A DNA stretch of 64,000 bases from Coleophoma eucalyptorum (lineage: Eukaryota; Ascomycota; Leotiomycetes; Helotiales; Dermateaceae). The stretch lies in the NCBI GenBank assembly GCA_026120035.1, contig JALRME010000051.1:116304-180303 (forward strand), in the 5' to 3' direction. Below the pieces are notes generated by a model, which did no database searches, was not told the origin of the DNA, and saw only the letters and a program-made list of their open reading frames with translations. The position numbers and the translations under genes were made by a program. This document shows positions 20,708-33,091 of the stretch, one piece after another. Numbering within the stretch: position 1 is the first letter of the stretch; each line of letters starts with the position of its first letter.

Positions 20708-20761
20708 TTAACCGTCGCTTGCGGGAGGGTTTTATCGAGGAACCGAGACACCGACGGTTAA
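20708..20761. repeat. 54-bp mini-element with perfect 10-bp inverted ends
   Basis: Starts TTAACCGTCG and ends CGACGGTTAA, its exact reverse complement. The interior resembles 8246-8289. It could be a tiny non-autonomous element or an excision remnant. Confidence 0.5.
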
Positions 20762-21033
20762 TCAAGGATTTATTTTGTTGAAATAAAATGGTCACGTGAC
20801 TAGATGAGACCAGCTACATGTAAGTAGAGCTTTCGCCTTCGTTCCCACATGTCAATATCAATACCCTCATTTCATCTTCTCTATTAATCCAAAATCTCTG
20901 CTCGTGACATATTTAATAGAGGCTTTATAATTACTATAACTATACCAATTATAAGGGAGCCCTTGATAGTATATTACGAATATCAAAAACCGTCAGTTTA
21001 TAATCCTAAAACCCTAAGGGATATAATTTACAA
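20762..21033. other. Gene-free stretch
   Basis: Nothing recognised. Confidence 0.4.
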
Positions 21034-21038
21034 GTAGC

Positions 21039-21190
21039 TGTTGGTTTAAATCAAGTAACATAAGAATCGACTGGTATGTTAATGTCAACAGGTACAAAAT
21101 TGGCTCATAAGTGGTATAAATACCTCTCTCGCCAAGAATACTGCACACATGTGACTAGGTCTCGTGATTGACACGCAAATGACATTCCGA
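21039..21190 (-). repeat. Solo LTR, inverted, shorter copy
   Basis: Reverse-oriented relative of the LTR at 17856-18046 (reverse complement carries GTCAATCACGAGACCTAG). Starts TGTTGG. Flanks GTAGC (21034-21038) and GTAAC (21191-21195) agree at four of five bases, suggesting an old target duplication. Confidence 0.65.
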
Positions 21191-21438
21191 GTAACTTACT
21201 TCAAGTCAGCTGACTAAGCAAAGTTAATTAGGTTTATCACGTGGAGCAGCAGCTCGAAAAGAGTTCTGCCGGACGAGGAGGCGGTGTGATCGAAGGTTGG
21301 CGTTGCGTAGAACGAAAGTAAACAACAACGACATCATACCACATGCATCTATATACTTTATATACATCTACCAGCATCGCGGTAGCTGTCATGCTGACAC
21401 CTACAGTACCATCTGCATCTCCATGATTACCAATACAC

Positions 21439-22909
21439 ATGTCGCGCTCAACACCACGAAGAAATTGGGATTCTATAAAACTCCGCCCTCCTCAAACGAT
21501 CCGCAGCGCGTATGAAGACGATTACGTGCAGACCACTCTCAGCGACAGACTCGTCAATATATACCATCCAGCATATAGCAAGAGGTTCGGCCTGCTGTTC
21601 ATACTACATGGGTGGGATCAAGAGAGTGGAGGATTACAATATGGATTGGTGCACGACGCATGCGCCCTTATAGCGGATAATCGTCATGACGGATGGTTAA
21701 GCACAAGTATGGATGGTATGGATAGAGTTGTCGCTGATATCGACGATGTCCTGCCTTTAGGAGATTATTGGTTCTTCGTTCCTGGACCAGACGGGCATGG
21801 GAATAGTGATGGTAGGAATCATTGCATATCTTCCTCTCTTACTCTAATCCACCAAGACTAATTTCTATGACTACCTACCTGTAGAACCAATCTCTCCGTC
21901 TCCATATCGATGGCCTGTCGTCACCTCTTTCCAGGACTTCGAGTTCCCACAGAAACTCCCTCCTACATGGACTCGAATACAGCATCCAAAGACAGGTGCG
22001 ACGACGATGACTGGGCAGTCTACCTATTCGGCAGCGGTTCGGAGTCGCGACCAGACCTGTCGTGTCACCGGACACGCCTCTGGCACTGAAGCCGCACATT
22101 TATGCCCAAGCCACGAGAGCGATTGGTTTGTATTGAATTCGATGAACAGGTTTAATACCGACATGACTCTCGACACTCAAAACATTGTGAACGATCCCTC
22201 TAACCTCATACTTTTACGCTCTGATCTTCACACTATGTTTGATGAAAGGAAGTTTGTAATCTACCCAAAGAGTAGTCAAGGACTCGCAGTACATTTCCTG
22301 CACCCTACGCTGGATCTCGGTATGTTGTATCATAATGCGATGATACACCAGATCCCCAGTTGTGCCTTAGAATTCTTATACGCAAGATTCGCCTGGGCCA
22401 TATTCCCCACACTCTCAGGTTTCTTGAGTAAGCCATCGATCACACGCAGAGTGATTACAACACGAAATGAAGGTGGAGAGATCACGCGAATAATTGAAGA
22501 TACTACGGACACAAACAGGCTTAAATCGCAAGCTTCGGCATCGAGAAGTCGGAGTCCGAAAAAACGGATGCGAAACAATATAGTCATGCAAGAAGACGAC
22601 GACGAGAATGATGATATACCTGTCAGCAAACGTGTTCGTGGTACATCGGTCGAAAATGATGTACTTTTAAAGTCAAATGTGTCCACCATGGATGACAGCA
22701 TTGACACAGAGGGGGATAGATTGGGATTGGATATACAGAAGTTGATATCGCATCATCTACAAGAACAGCGACCCGCGGGATGGGTTCCATTTAAAGGGAA
22801 TGTGTTTGAGGGCACCAAGGACCCGAAGATCATATTTGAACGACTAGGTGTAGATTTTATAGACGATAGCGACTATCCTCCGGCAGTGGCTAAGTGGGAT
22901 GATTATTAG
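21439..22909 (+). CDS. HNH endonuclease-domain protein (HNH_2 type)
   Basis: Two exons, 21439-21811 and 21885-22909, with a 73-bp intron (GTAGGA...CTGTAG). Total 1398 bases, 465 residues. The HNH core begins with RDQTCRVTG and AAHLCP (histidine of the first H), followed by an N-rich stretch and DPSNLILLRSDLHTMFDERKF (final His). This is the pattern of PF13391-type proteins common in filamentous fungi, often of unknown role. The C-terminus is charged with basic runs (SPKKRMRN), possibly nuclear. Both exons are open and the key His residues are present, so it may encode an active nuclease. Confidence 0.85.
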
Positions 22910-23483
22910 TCAAAGATAGCTGACTGGTGCTGTCGCTTTGTTAACTAAGACATCTTTCCTCGAGAGATCAAAAAGAGACAAGGTGTTTCTCAATATTCTA
23001 CAGTACCTTTGTATTAGACTAGAAACACGTCCGGGTGCTTTCAGTCTCATTAGCGGCGGAGCAGGAAAACCAAGTTGTATATCAGCCTTGTAAACGGACC
23101 CTCCCTAATTTAGGAATTTATAAGGTCTAGCAACTATAGCCTTTCTATCGAAAAAAAAGACCAAATACCCGGTACGACAACCACAGTATACTACATCCAC
23201 GCAAGTATCTAAGGGTTAGGCTGATGGTACCGAAAGGATTGATAAACGATGACGATAACACGAAGATGATGCTATCGATGTCACTCCGGAGTCTGAAGAC
23301 GGTACAATGAATGATGCCGGTTATGGTACGAAGATAGCACTTGGCAATGACGATAATGGCAATGGGATGATGATGTTGTTACGGCGCTACAAAGATGCCG
23401 GTAACTAATAGAATTATATATCGAATCTCTAACTTATTATATCAAGTTTCAAGCTACTATTTATCTTGGCCGTGTTTTTTTAG
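22910..23483. other. Low-complexity gene-free stretch
   Basis: The stretch 23220-23400 is rich in GATGA-like words; nothing coding was recognised. Confidence 0.4.
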
Positions 23484-23655
23484 TCGTTCGTGGAATCTCA
23501 GATTATTGCGACTCACATAAAAATGATCAATGGCATGGATATGCTACCGCAGTAGCCGCGGCATATACACGACAGCCCTTCTCTCATATGCTAGTTAATG
23601 AAGTCAAGCAGTATGTGTATGTTAATCTAGAATACATCTTAGCTAATTTTTCATA
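23484..23655 (+). pseudogene. Fragment of nucleoside-phosphorylase domain (fungal NLR-type)
   Basis: One frame reads VVRGISDYCDSHKNDQWHGY followed by an Ala-rich helix. This is the hallmark C-terminal part of the PNP_UDP domain found at the N-terminus of many fungal NACHT/ankyrin receptors. Neither the upstream core nor a downstream NTPase is present, so it is an isolated relic. Confidence 0.6.
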
Positions 23656-23780
23656 GTAATAACTTATATTGTTGGTTGATCTAAATACCTCGTATTTCAA
23701 CTGTTATAGACAGGTCAAAATGGTAAGGTAAAAATGTAGATGATTCTTCTAAGTGAGTGTGAGGGGGGTCTTATAAATAC

Positions 23781-23810
23781 ACCTATTCTGTTGGTACAAA
23801 CAGAATAGGT
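23781..23810. other. Perfect 12-bp stem hairpin
   Basis: ACCTATTCTGTT, a 6-base loop, then AACAGAATAGGT. Downstream (23880-23980) short words such as ATGCATG and CAATAT recur. Role unknown. Confidence 0.6.
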
Positions 23811-24552
23811 ATCGATTTGACCTCCGTTGTAATACTATCATGATGTTTGCATCCGAGCACACACAGGCACATGCATGTGGTGTAACGATATCCCAAATGT
23901 ATGCATATGTAGGTGGTATAGCAATATACCCCTACATGCATACCGTGTAACGATGTTCCAAACGCGTGCAGGTAATATAACAATATTCCAACAATTACTT
24001 CGGCAATTTCAAATTCTACATTAGCTACTCTATCATCGCAAGTCTTAAACACAATAATCTTGGCTAGTTAAAATGAAACCTATGCGTACTCCGTTAATAA
24101 CACCTCCACATTCCGCGTGGCACCCTTAAAAGCTAATTCAGGTACAACTATTAGTGGTGTTTTTACTAATCAAAACTATTTGCGTTTTTAATATTTACTG
24201 TCAGCAGGATAAATTGAACCTACCACCATTTTTACTAGTGTCGATGCACCTGGACCAACATGTACGAAACCTATAAGACGGTGAGGCTGATTCCCGTGCT
24301 GCTTTTTAGGTTCCTACAACCTCATTCACCTACCACACACACTTCTTGGCACGTGTTCCAAGGAGAACTACCGCCCATCGAGAGCATGAAACTCCACGCC
24401 GAGCACGATTTCGAGCCTATATTGAAGAGGTTATTCCCAGGTCAAGACAGCCAGGCTGACAAAGGTCCCACGGACGACAGCACGTGCCTGGTTACAGACA
24501 GGAGACCGGAGGACTGGGAAATCGTGGTCTGGAAGGCCTCTTATAATCCCGG
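23811..24552. other. Stretch with one weak ORF
   Basis: A plus-strand ORF of 98 codons (24260-24556) ends where the mariner relic begins. It has no family I recognise and may be a chance ORF or part of a disrupted host gene. Confidence 0.3.
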
Positions 24553-25540
24553 ATGAGAAAAATTGAGGCTATAATCCAGTGGATAACTGGCCATTTCGAC
24601 TGTCGAACTTTATCTGTTTCCGAGATCGCAAAGGAATTTGGAATCAAAGTATCAAGGAGTACGATTCTAGCTGACTTTGCACGACATGGATATCATTATC
24701 ATACATCCGATAGTAAGCCCTTTATATCGAAGGAGACAAAGCTTAAACGATGGATCTTTTCAGTTATGCATTGGATTCGACCAAAGGAATGATGGCGAAA
24801 GGGTATATATACCGATGAAATAACAACTTCTTCAAACCTTCGATGTCGACAGAAAATACTCCGGAAAGACGAGAACGACATCGACTTGATTGTGTACGTA
24901 CAGTTTACCTTTCATAGCGGCCGGAAGGCTTTACATTGCTGGGCAGCAATCGGATATAACTTTAATAGTAATATGCTCTTTATTTCAACAGAGGGAGAAG
25001 GCAAAGGATTTGCACAAAAGAAGTACGGAAATCAGATCCTTCGCGGAGCTTTAAAATATATTATGATAGATCGATATAACCTAGGCAATTTCTGTGTTGA
25101 AGATGGAAATCCTGTACATGGAAAAAAGGATTCAAAATAGAACCAAGGCTTTTGTAATAATGCACAAGTTGAGTGTTATATCCACTCTCTCTGGTGGCCT
25201 CCTTCCTCACCAGATTTAAATCCTATTGAGAATGTATGGAGGATTCTAAAGCAACTACTACTGAATAGAAATCCACACGGAGGCTGGAATATTCAACAGC
25301 TAAAGGATGCTATAGTTGATATCTGGGAGAACGATATTTCAGCTGAAAAGCACTTTAATAAGTATATAGATTCTTTATCTGAAAGGCTTGAAAAGGTTAG
25401 GTTTAGAAAGGGAGCTCAAACACCATGGTGGATAAGCGGCGGGAACCTTGTACCTAATTAGTATAAGAACTTTCCCTAATCAAGTTTTTGGGGTATGGCA
25501 GAAACATGGGGGGTGACGGTCATTTTCTGACACCCCCTTT
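24553..25540 (+). pseudogene. Tc1/mariner transposase relic
   Basis: Pieces of a DDE transposase in successive frames: helix-turn-helix part (LSVSEIAKEFGIKVSRSTI), a middle part with KALHCWAAIGYNFNSNMLF and the degenerate NLGNFCVEDG, then SSPDLNPIENVW with a C-terminal RKGAQTPW. Stops near 24790 and 25138 and at least one frame change make it inactive. Beyond the C-terminus, bases about 25506-25537 form an imperfect palindrome ending GACACCCCC, likely the right terminal repeat. No matching left end was found, so it is 5' truncated. Confidence 0.8.
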
Positions 25541-25712
25541 CGTACGTCTAACCATGGACTGCTTTGTACAGTTAATTGCGTAGCTTACGTTAACTAAATG
25601 CTCTACAGCCACTGTGACTAATTACTAGGTTGCTTGTTCCTCTACCTATAGTACTACCAGCTCCGTTACATAGATACAGGCTGAGCTAGCTATGACAATC
25701 CTAATAGATACA

Positions 25713-25802
25713 ATTGCTGGCTATATCCTAGCTCTAGCGCCGTACGTAAAGTTGGAGAAGGCCAACCTACTGTACTCGTCTCCTCCCGAATTACTCCCAT
25801 CA
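25713..25802 (+). repeat. Copied 5' end of the APH gene at 45060
   Basis: These 90 bases align without gaps to 45021-45110 with about a dozen differences. They cover the last 39 bases of the leader and the first 17 codons of the intact APH-like gene. The ATG is TTG here. After 25802 the similarity stops abruptly, so this is a truncated copy. Confidence 0.85.
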
Positions 25803-27052
25803 TTGAGATCCTTCGCTTACTTAGCGCAAAAGGAGCTCAGAGAGACTTTATTGGCGCCCGCATATTCTAGCGGAACTCTCCCGAGCTCCCCGCCCTAGAG
25901 AAGAGCTGGCTCACACGCTTAGGCGTGGACATCTACGCTAGCCCGTATCTGGTTGATACAACCCTATATTCGGTCACCGATATCTGCATGTATAAGCCAA
26001 GTAGGATATACGACCGACCTAATGAGGCGATAAGACCTTACAACGGGACTTACGTGCAGCTTTCAATCGGGCCTCTTACGACTGAGACACAATGAATGTA
26101 GGACGCGCTATCTATTGCACCATGCGCTACACGGTATTTTGGGTAAAGACACCACGATATTGAGCTACGTAAGTTTTGCTGAAAAATATCTTCAGAACCA
26201 AAATTCCTCATTTATTCGTGTCATTGATACTACTGATAATGGAGCAAAGAATGATATCGCAAAGAATTTCCTAGACTTTCTTGATCCCTAGCACCGCTAT
26301 CTTCACCTCCAGCCTTTCGTATTCGCCGGAAGCCTTAGCTACAATCGCCGAAATTCAGGAAGAGCTTTGATATTATCCATTCTATATATGTGAATCAGTT
26401 GAAGTCTAAGATCTTTTATATAAAGATACTCACAAGTCTCATTCATGCTGCTGCGCGAACATCTTTAGTACGAACACTGTAGCTTGCTCCTGTGTCGTCC
26501 GCCGTACACTAAACTTATTGGAAAAATGAAATGATATCGTTAAGGTGTAACTTACAACGATCATGCTGGTACTAGCCGTCAGGCTACTAACTGAGCCCCT
26601 GGTCCAATCTGCATCCCCAGCTGCTAGTTATGAGTAAAGGTACACATAAAAGACCTCGGGTGTAGCGGCCTACGTATCTTGAACCAAATATCGTCACCAG
26701 CCACGTAGTATTTCTTCTTGTAAGAGCCCGCTGGTGGAGGCATTTTGATAGTATTGTATAGCAAAAGTAAATGGTGCTAGAATGACCTCAATTGTCTCTG
26801 GCTACTTATAAGATAAAGACTATCATCGACATCACGGTATCACGCTGATTGTTCTAATTGTGACAACTGATAGATAGCTTAGGTATCAATGGGCCCAACT
26901 ACCAGCTAGTAAGAACAAATTCCCACCTATGATAGTATCCTGTCTTGCTGCTTTTTTTCCATAGCCGGATCCAGCCCTGGAGCTAACATTGCATCCCTGA
27001 CACTGTTGACGAGTTATAGACCCTTGCTCTGATACATAGATCGGTTAGAAAC
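25803..27052. other. Gene-free stretch
   Basis: No coding region or known repeat recognised on either strand. Confidence 0.4.
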
Positions 27053-28608
27053 CTAGCTGCCTAATGTACTGGTAGCCTCTTCGATCCATCGCCATAGTTT
27101 GCTATCTGCGATAAAGTCCCGGTTCAAGCTTGCTACTACGGTAAGTTTTCTCGCTATAGCTTCGGCTCCCGATTCCGAATCGCAGAAGTAATCTTCTTCT
27201 TCGTTCAAAATCTCATCAATCGGAGGATCAGCCTTCGCTAGCATTCGAGCTCGCTCCATAAAATCCTGGTCTTCTTGAATGGCATTGAAAAGCCGGCGTA
27301 CGGTAATTTCATCAGTAGTTCCAAACACTGATTTATAGAGCTCAACGAAATAATTATAGTCTTGTAAACTATCGAGAGTTACTAATCGCATGAACAGCCA
27401 GGATGATCGAGTGGAATCCCATGATTGAGCATCTAGTATGTTCTTGTTTGTTTGTGAATAGTGATGAATGAGACTGTCTTTAAAGACAGGTACCAAGCTT
27501 GTGTCCACTTCATTTCTTGCATGAGGGAAACTTGGAGTTATAAGGACTGTCGAAAGAGGAACAGTGGAAGAATTGGTCCAGTCAATGATAGATGTAAGGT
27601 TGAAGTCATCATCAACAAAGATATTCGACAAGCTAATATCTGGATGCATGAGATAGAAACTTCCCTGCGAATTTGCACTCATCGGCGGTACAATGTCGCG
27701 AAGCATGTGCGCTACAGTACAGTAGTCCAGTCGATTCTTTTTACTGTCGATCTTTGAACCAATAGTGACGAAATCGTTCCATCGACAAACCGCAGATCGA
27801 TAGCTAGACTCTGCTGTAAACTCATTAAGTTGCGGAACTGGGGCGAAAAGGGCATGGTGCTCTAAGGGTAGTCTTTCGGCATGGCGGCGAAACAGTGAAA
27901 TGAGGGATTCGTAGTATTCTTTTTCGGAGTTGAATGGACCTCGCAGCACATCGTTGCCTAAGGAATCTCGAGAATACCAAGTGAACGCTGGTGACAGACA
28001 CTTCCCTACAAGAAATTCTCCATCCTTCTCGCGAAGTGATCCTATCTTGTCCAAAGGTAGATTCAGAAGCTGAGCAGTTACCGCGCCTAGTTGCCTTAGA
28101 ATCTTTTCTTTGTCCACGGTTTTGAGGCAAGGAAGTTTTTTGTGTCGTTTCTTGCCCTCCGGTATAGGATCCCAGACAAAATTGCTAAGAGGAGACCCCA
28201 TAGCCTTAGTTGTTATTATGAAAGGTATTCCAATATCATTAGATCGAGAAGAGCTTTGTAATAATTAGTATTGATGGCTTTTTGTATACATTCAGTGACT
28301 CACCTGTGATCCATCACATCCGGAAGGGGAATTGAGCTATTCTGCTTCAAAAATTTCATCGTTGCAACTTCGCTCTCAATCAGCTCGGCCATTGTCTGCT
28401 CCGAGAACCCATTATCTTGTCGAGGAGAGCGAAAGATCCATTCCACACCGTCGTGAAATGACAAAACAATTGCCCAATGCTGGCTTCCACCATTTGGCTC
28501 CATAGACTCATCACAAGAGCATGCTACACATCTAAGCTGCTCCGCAAGGCTAACGAGAGCATGCAGATCAAAAGTAGCATAGCGGAATACCCTCGACGTG
28601 GGTGACAT
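27053..28608 (-). CDS. APH-like phosphotransferase family protein
   Basis: Two exons on the minus strand, 28608-28304 and 28253-27053, with a 50-bp intron (GTGAGT, TACTAAT branch, ACAAAG acceptor). Together 1506 bases, 501 residues. The N-lobe holds the hydrophobic/Lys region and SEVATMKFL. The C-lobe carries HPDISLSNIFVDD, the Brenner-type H-x-D-x(4)-N catalytic loop, then SIIDW with the metal-binding Asp. This is the fungal APH/choline-kinase-like superfamily that is often amplified in ascomycetes; substrates are unknown. All catalytic residues are present and the frame is clean, so it is probably functional. Start chosen at the only in-frame ATG of exon 1 (MSPTSRVF). Confidence 0.82.
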
Positions 28609-29069
28609 TGCGTTGTTAGATAAGTATAGGACAGGCAGGTACGGGGTTTGTTCTGATGTAAAGTACCAGCTACTACGGTGGACGATAACAGCCAATTGAG
28701 TCGTTTGAAATTCATGCAGTTTGTAAAGGGGTGAATCACATGAATTTTGAATTATGACTTCAGAGATTCTGTCAGAATCGGCGCGATTCGAGGACCGTCG
28801 TCCCTTTGCTAGTAATCTCCTCTGAGCCTTCGGCGGCGCCTAGTCAACGCACATGACAGGCCTAGGCTCGTTACGGGTCACATCACGGCACCGCCCCGGA
28901 GCGCTTGACTCAACCACTCAATTCTATGGATGTCAGCAGTCCCCAGCCCGGCAAAATAGATGACCCCACCCGTCCTTGCACGTCTGGAACGATAATTCAG
29001 ACTAGACTGGCATTTCTGGGAGTGACGCGCCTTGAGACTTCACTATCCCCTTCCTTACCTTTCTGCTCA
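28609..29069. other. Intergenic region
   Basis: No gene seen. By position it would hold the APH gene's promoter. Confidence 0.4.
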
Positions 29070-30535
29070 ATCACTACATCGATGCATAACACACTCTCAC
29101 CTTTTACTCGAAAAAGACAGCACGTTGAAGCGGGCCTGTCATCTGACGATTTGTCTTCCCAAGCTGCCAAACGACTTAAGCCGATAGAACTTCATTCCGC
29201 TCAATTTTACGACTCTCTTTCTAGAGTCTGGCTCAATCGCCGCGCATTGAAGGAACTCGATCGATGAACAAGTCGAGTGGATTCTGAATGACCAGAACCC
29301 GTGTCTAAGGATGTAGATTCAGAGCAGGAATTGAAGAATATAAGAAGGTTTGCAAGGCACGGAGGTACACGTTCGTGGGGTAAGAACAATCAACTGAAGA
29401 ATATACAGTTGTTGTATAATTCTAATTGGCTTTAGTTTACGCCGCTGGCAAACGTTAAGCCTAGTCACGTTTCAGCAATGAGCTCCGTACATTCTTCGAA
29501 CAGCGGTGGAACACAATCCACAGCACCGACGAGTATATCTTCTCAAAATAGAAGATCCTCCGCCTATGACAGGAATTTTGAAGAAGATCTGCTTCTCTCT
29601 AAGATATATCCCAAAGGGTATGATTATCCAAATGGATGCAAACAGAAAATCTGGAAAAGCTTTGTTCAAGACTAGAGCAGCCAAGACAATCTCTCTCGCC
29701 TTCACGCTTTTCCATATCCGCCTTTCAAGACTTCACGCGAAAGAACGAGCGAGTAGTCTCAGAAGGCAAGGTGATGAGTAATATCATCCCTACAATATCC
29801 GGTACTACCGATATTGCGAAGGAAGAAAACTTATAGTTTACGCGACTTGCCTCATTTTCCAATAACATAGTGGATGCCAAACCGGACTTTTATGATGGTG
29901 CTCGCCTGAAGGATGTCGATATACGCGTTTAAGAAGACCTAGAAACTTTTATTATACCCACGGGCCATGCTGTAGCCCCGATAGTTCCTAACTTTTTCCT
30001 TGAGGCTAATGCTCCACAAGGAGGTTCAGATGTGGTAAGGAGACAGGCTTGCTATAACGGAGCGGTTGCTGCTCGTGGTATGCACCCGCTAAAGTTATAT
30101 CAACAAGTGGCTAAGTACGATAATAAGGCCCATACTGCCACGTCCGCGCATCATTATGGAAATCTTAGAATATATACCATTCATCCTACGGCGGGCCCCA
30201 TAAACTTAACAGAATACCATATGAACCAGGACTGTGGCTGGGATTTGACTAATAGTGTCAATAGCTTCCGACAAGGTGCAACAGCCTTTCGGAATGCTAG
30301 AGACTGGGCACAAAAGGAGCGGGATACTCTTATCTTGGCTGCCAATGAGAAGGCCAAAACTTCGAATAGAGAGCCGTCTCCTGACGAGCTCGCCGAGCCT
30401 ATACGTACGCACAAAGCAGATACACAATTAACGCCGACCAGAAATCACTCGAATATGATGAGCGCAGAAAATTTGGATTCGTCGGCTGTTGAGCTATCTC
30501 TTGAGATAAATGGAACACCCAAAATTCTTTCATAA
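29070..30535 (+). pseudogene. DUF7924-type fungal protein, decayed
   Basis: Fragments in order along all three frames: SRVWLNRRALKELDR (29217-29267), YDRNFEEDLLLSKIYPKGYD (29568-29640), QPRQSLSPSRFSISAF with IPTISG (29680-29810), then from about 30000 FFLEANAPQG and RRQACYNGAVAARGMH to FRQGATAFRNARDWAQKERD (about 30290). The order and words match, from memory, the DUF7924 family abundant in Leotiomycetes and Eurotiomycetes. Several stops and frame changes between 29268 and 30030 make it a pseudogene; the last 167 codons are open. Confidence 0.72.
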
Positions 30536-33086
30536 GCGTCCGCATAAGTCATCAAAGTCGGTTAATGCTTAATGCTCCACTATCCGGTTCTGGTAAGAAG
30601 CGTTTGAGAAGGATCCAAAGGTAGTGTGTTGCGATTTCAGTGACCCCACCGGCCTTGTTTGCGGGCTGCGTGATGCGCATGGTATGCATTTCGCGTCGCG
30701 TGGCTGGCAAATTTGGGCAAAAGTTCAACCAGCCATGGCTGCCATGGCCTCCATATAATCCATGAAATCCATGGCAGCTAGTGGTGGGGTCAGGTTGCAT
30801 GGATCACTTCTTATCCCAACCATACAACCCCCCTTGACCGAACAACAATCGGACATTCGTAGGCACACAATAAGGCTTCTTCCAAGTTCCGGCTCTTCTT
30901 CCCCATCATGGCTCTGGCAACCGTTATTAGGAAGTTACAGGAGCCCTTGAAAGTTACTAGGTATTGTGTATCATTTATTGGGTTATTTAGAAATTGATAA
31001 GTCTAACATTTGATGTGCATGCCATCCTGCATATGACGTTCAACACGTTGACCTGCCTAGTTAGATGCAGTATCAACAAGGGGTGCCCAACGGGAAGTCT
31101 GGAAACATTGCACCCCCAGAATGCTTACTGCGCAGAACAGCGTAAAAATCGACATACACCTTCCGTAAAGGCATTATAAAGGCCGATGGGTTCCTTCATC
31201 TTCTTTGTGCAATGAAGCCATGGCAGATACCTTGTCTAGAAAATTCCAGCTCGGTAACAGTGTACACTTCGACTTTATGCTGCTTTATGAAGGCAATGTT
31301 ATTAAATCATCTTATTCAAGTCCTTACCCAATAACTTGGCAATATACTCCTTCGGTGGTTTCAGAGTTCAAGCACGAACACAACACGAAATGCATGTTCT
31401 GGGGATATTACCTCTCCCTTCACCAGATTCCCACTTGTTCGTGGACTGCGTCTACATTTCCCTCCTGTATTAGTGAGCAGCCGCCACACTTTTAAAGATG
31501 ATCGTGATAAGACCACTAGTCATTAGTGTAGAACTTGCAGAAGCTGCTCGTGCGAGTTTGGACAATGAGATAGCCTATGAAAGATCAAAGGGGCTCCTTC
31601 AGGCAGGCCAGAAGAGCTCTATCAAATTGGACTGGACTCCAGAGGTGGTGCAAATTGTCCGAGTCTTAGAGACGGTACGCTTAACTTGATAGTCTCCAAG
31701 ACGTAAGCATTAATTAAACCAGTCTTTGAGTGTGGTGCCCATCCAAGATCTTGGGGTCTCAGATCAGGAAGAGAACTAATGTGGAATAGAAACCTTTATT
31801 CGAAGATACAGTGGTGTTCCCGGTCATGCTACCTTCAGATGGTATTTGTAGCACTTGCCACGTTTCTGATCTTTTCTTAACATTTGCAACTTTATCTGCA
31901 ACTTCCCAGCAATCTGTTGCAGTGCATTCGATTTTTGACTAATACCTCGGGAAGCTTTGGCTTGTACTGGCTGCAGTCATATATACTCAATCTCGTGAAC
32001 AAGGAAGACAAGACACAACCGATCTGCGAGTATGTTGGCAGTTCCCCTCAACATAGCGCTTCCGTCCTGAAGTCGTGCAATCCTTAAGATTGGATCAGAT
32101 TGAGGACCCAGGCCATGGAAGATGGGAGATACGTTCGACCAAAAATTCACGCTAGAAGCCTCCGAAAGCTCGGTTTTTTGACAAAAACCTCTCATTACCC
32201 TCAGCAGTCGTTCAGTGCGACGCTTGCCACTATTTCTGAATAGGTCGTCAAAATTATTTTTCGCAGCGCTTTCTTCTGGTGATAGATTTCATCTGCTTCA
32301 TCTCCGTAGAGTTGAATGATGCCCGTGGGCTGAAATTTTATTGCAAAGTCCGAACTCGTGAGGAACCAAGGGTCTTCCAGAAATAAATTGAGAGGGATAC
32401 TGTGTAAGGGAAGACGAGATGCTCCGTGGAGACGCTCATCTACTTGTTGAAGGTGCTCTACCATCTTAAAAGAGGGGTAGTGAAGCCCTGTTGCGGTCTG
32501 CGATGAAGGATGCATGATCAGGACAACCGCTTTGACGTGGAATTGCCTCCCAGTTGCGACTAGCCCCGATGGCTGATCCAGTGTTGAGACATTAAATGAC
32601 GAAGTGAGATTTAAAGGCCAATGCTGGCCATTAAATCACAATTATTGGTCTTTAAATCCGCTTATTAAGATGATCTAAACAGATTCGGTCACATTTTCAG
32701 GATGTACACATGGCTTATTGTAGCTAAGATGCCCCTGATTAGGACCCTAGCATTACGAGAAGGATGGCACTTTTTCTTGCAGCGATACCTTATGCAGGGG
32801 CTGCTGCACAAGTCCACTTCTTTTTCATGATGGGGAGCTCAGTTGCAGAAATGCACCACTCTAGACTTGGGGGACTTTATTGCTGTATTAGTGACAACTT
32901 CTAGGTAGCTCGAAGGCCTTCCATGGCAACATTCGAATAGCCCCTGTTTTTAAACGGATATCAAGTGGCATGTAGGTGTCCAAAAAAGGCGGGCAGTGTG
33001 CAGTAGGGACAGCTGCTGCGCAACTGAGGCTCTCAACTTGCCTGGCCATCCTACTCAGATCAAAAGATAGGGTAAGTTACTTCATG
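30536..33086. other. Gene-poor stretch
   Basis: Only short ORFs (longest minus-strand 32515-32201, plus-strand 31205-31495 and 31498-31689), none with a recognisable domain. An imperfect palindrome around the CCATGG-containing words lies near 30730-30780. Confidence 0.35.
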
Positions 33087-33091
33087 GTCTG

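Noticed and set aside
24260..24556. 98-codon ORF before the mariner relic as a real gene
   Set aside because: No family, and it ends exactly where the truncated transposase begins; left as a weak ORF.
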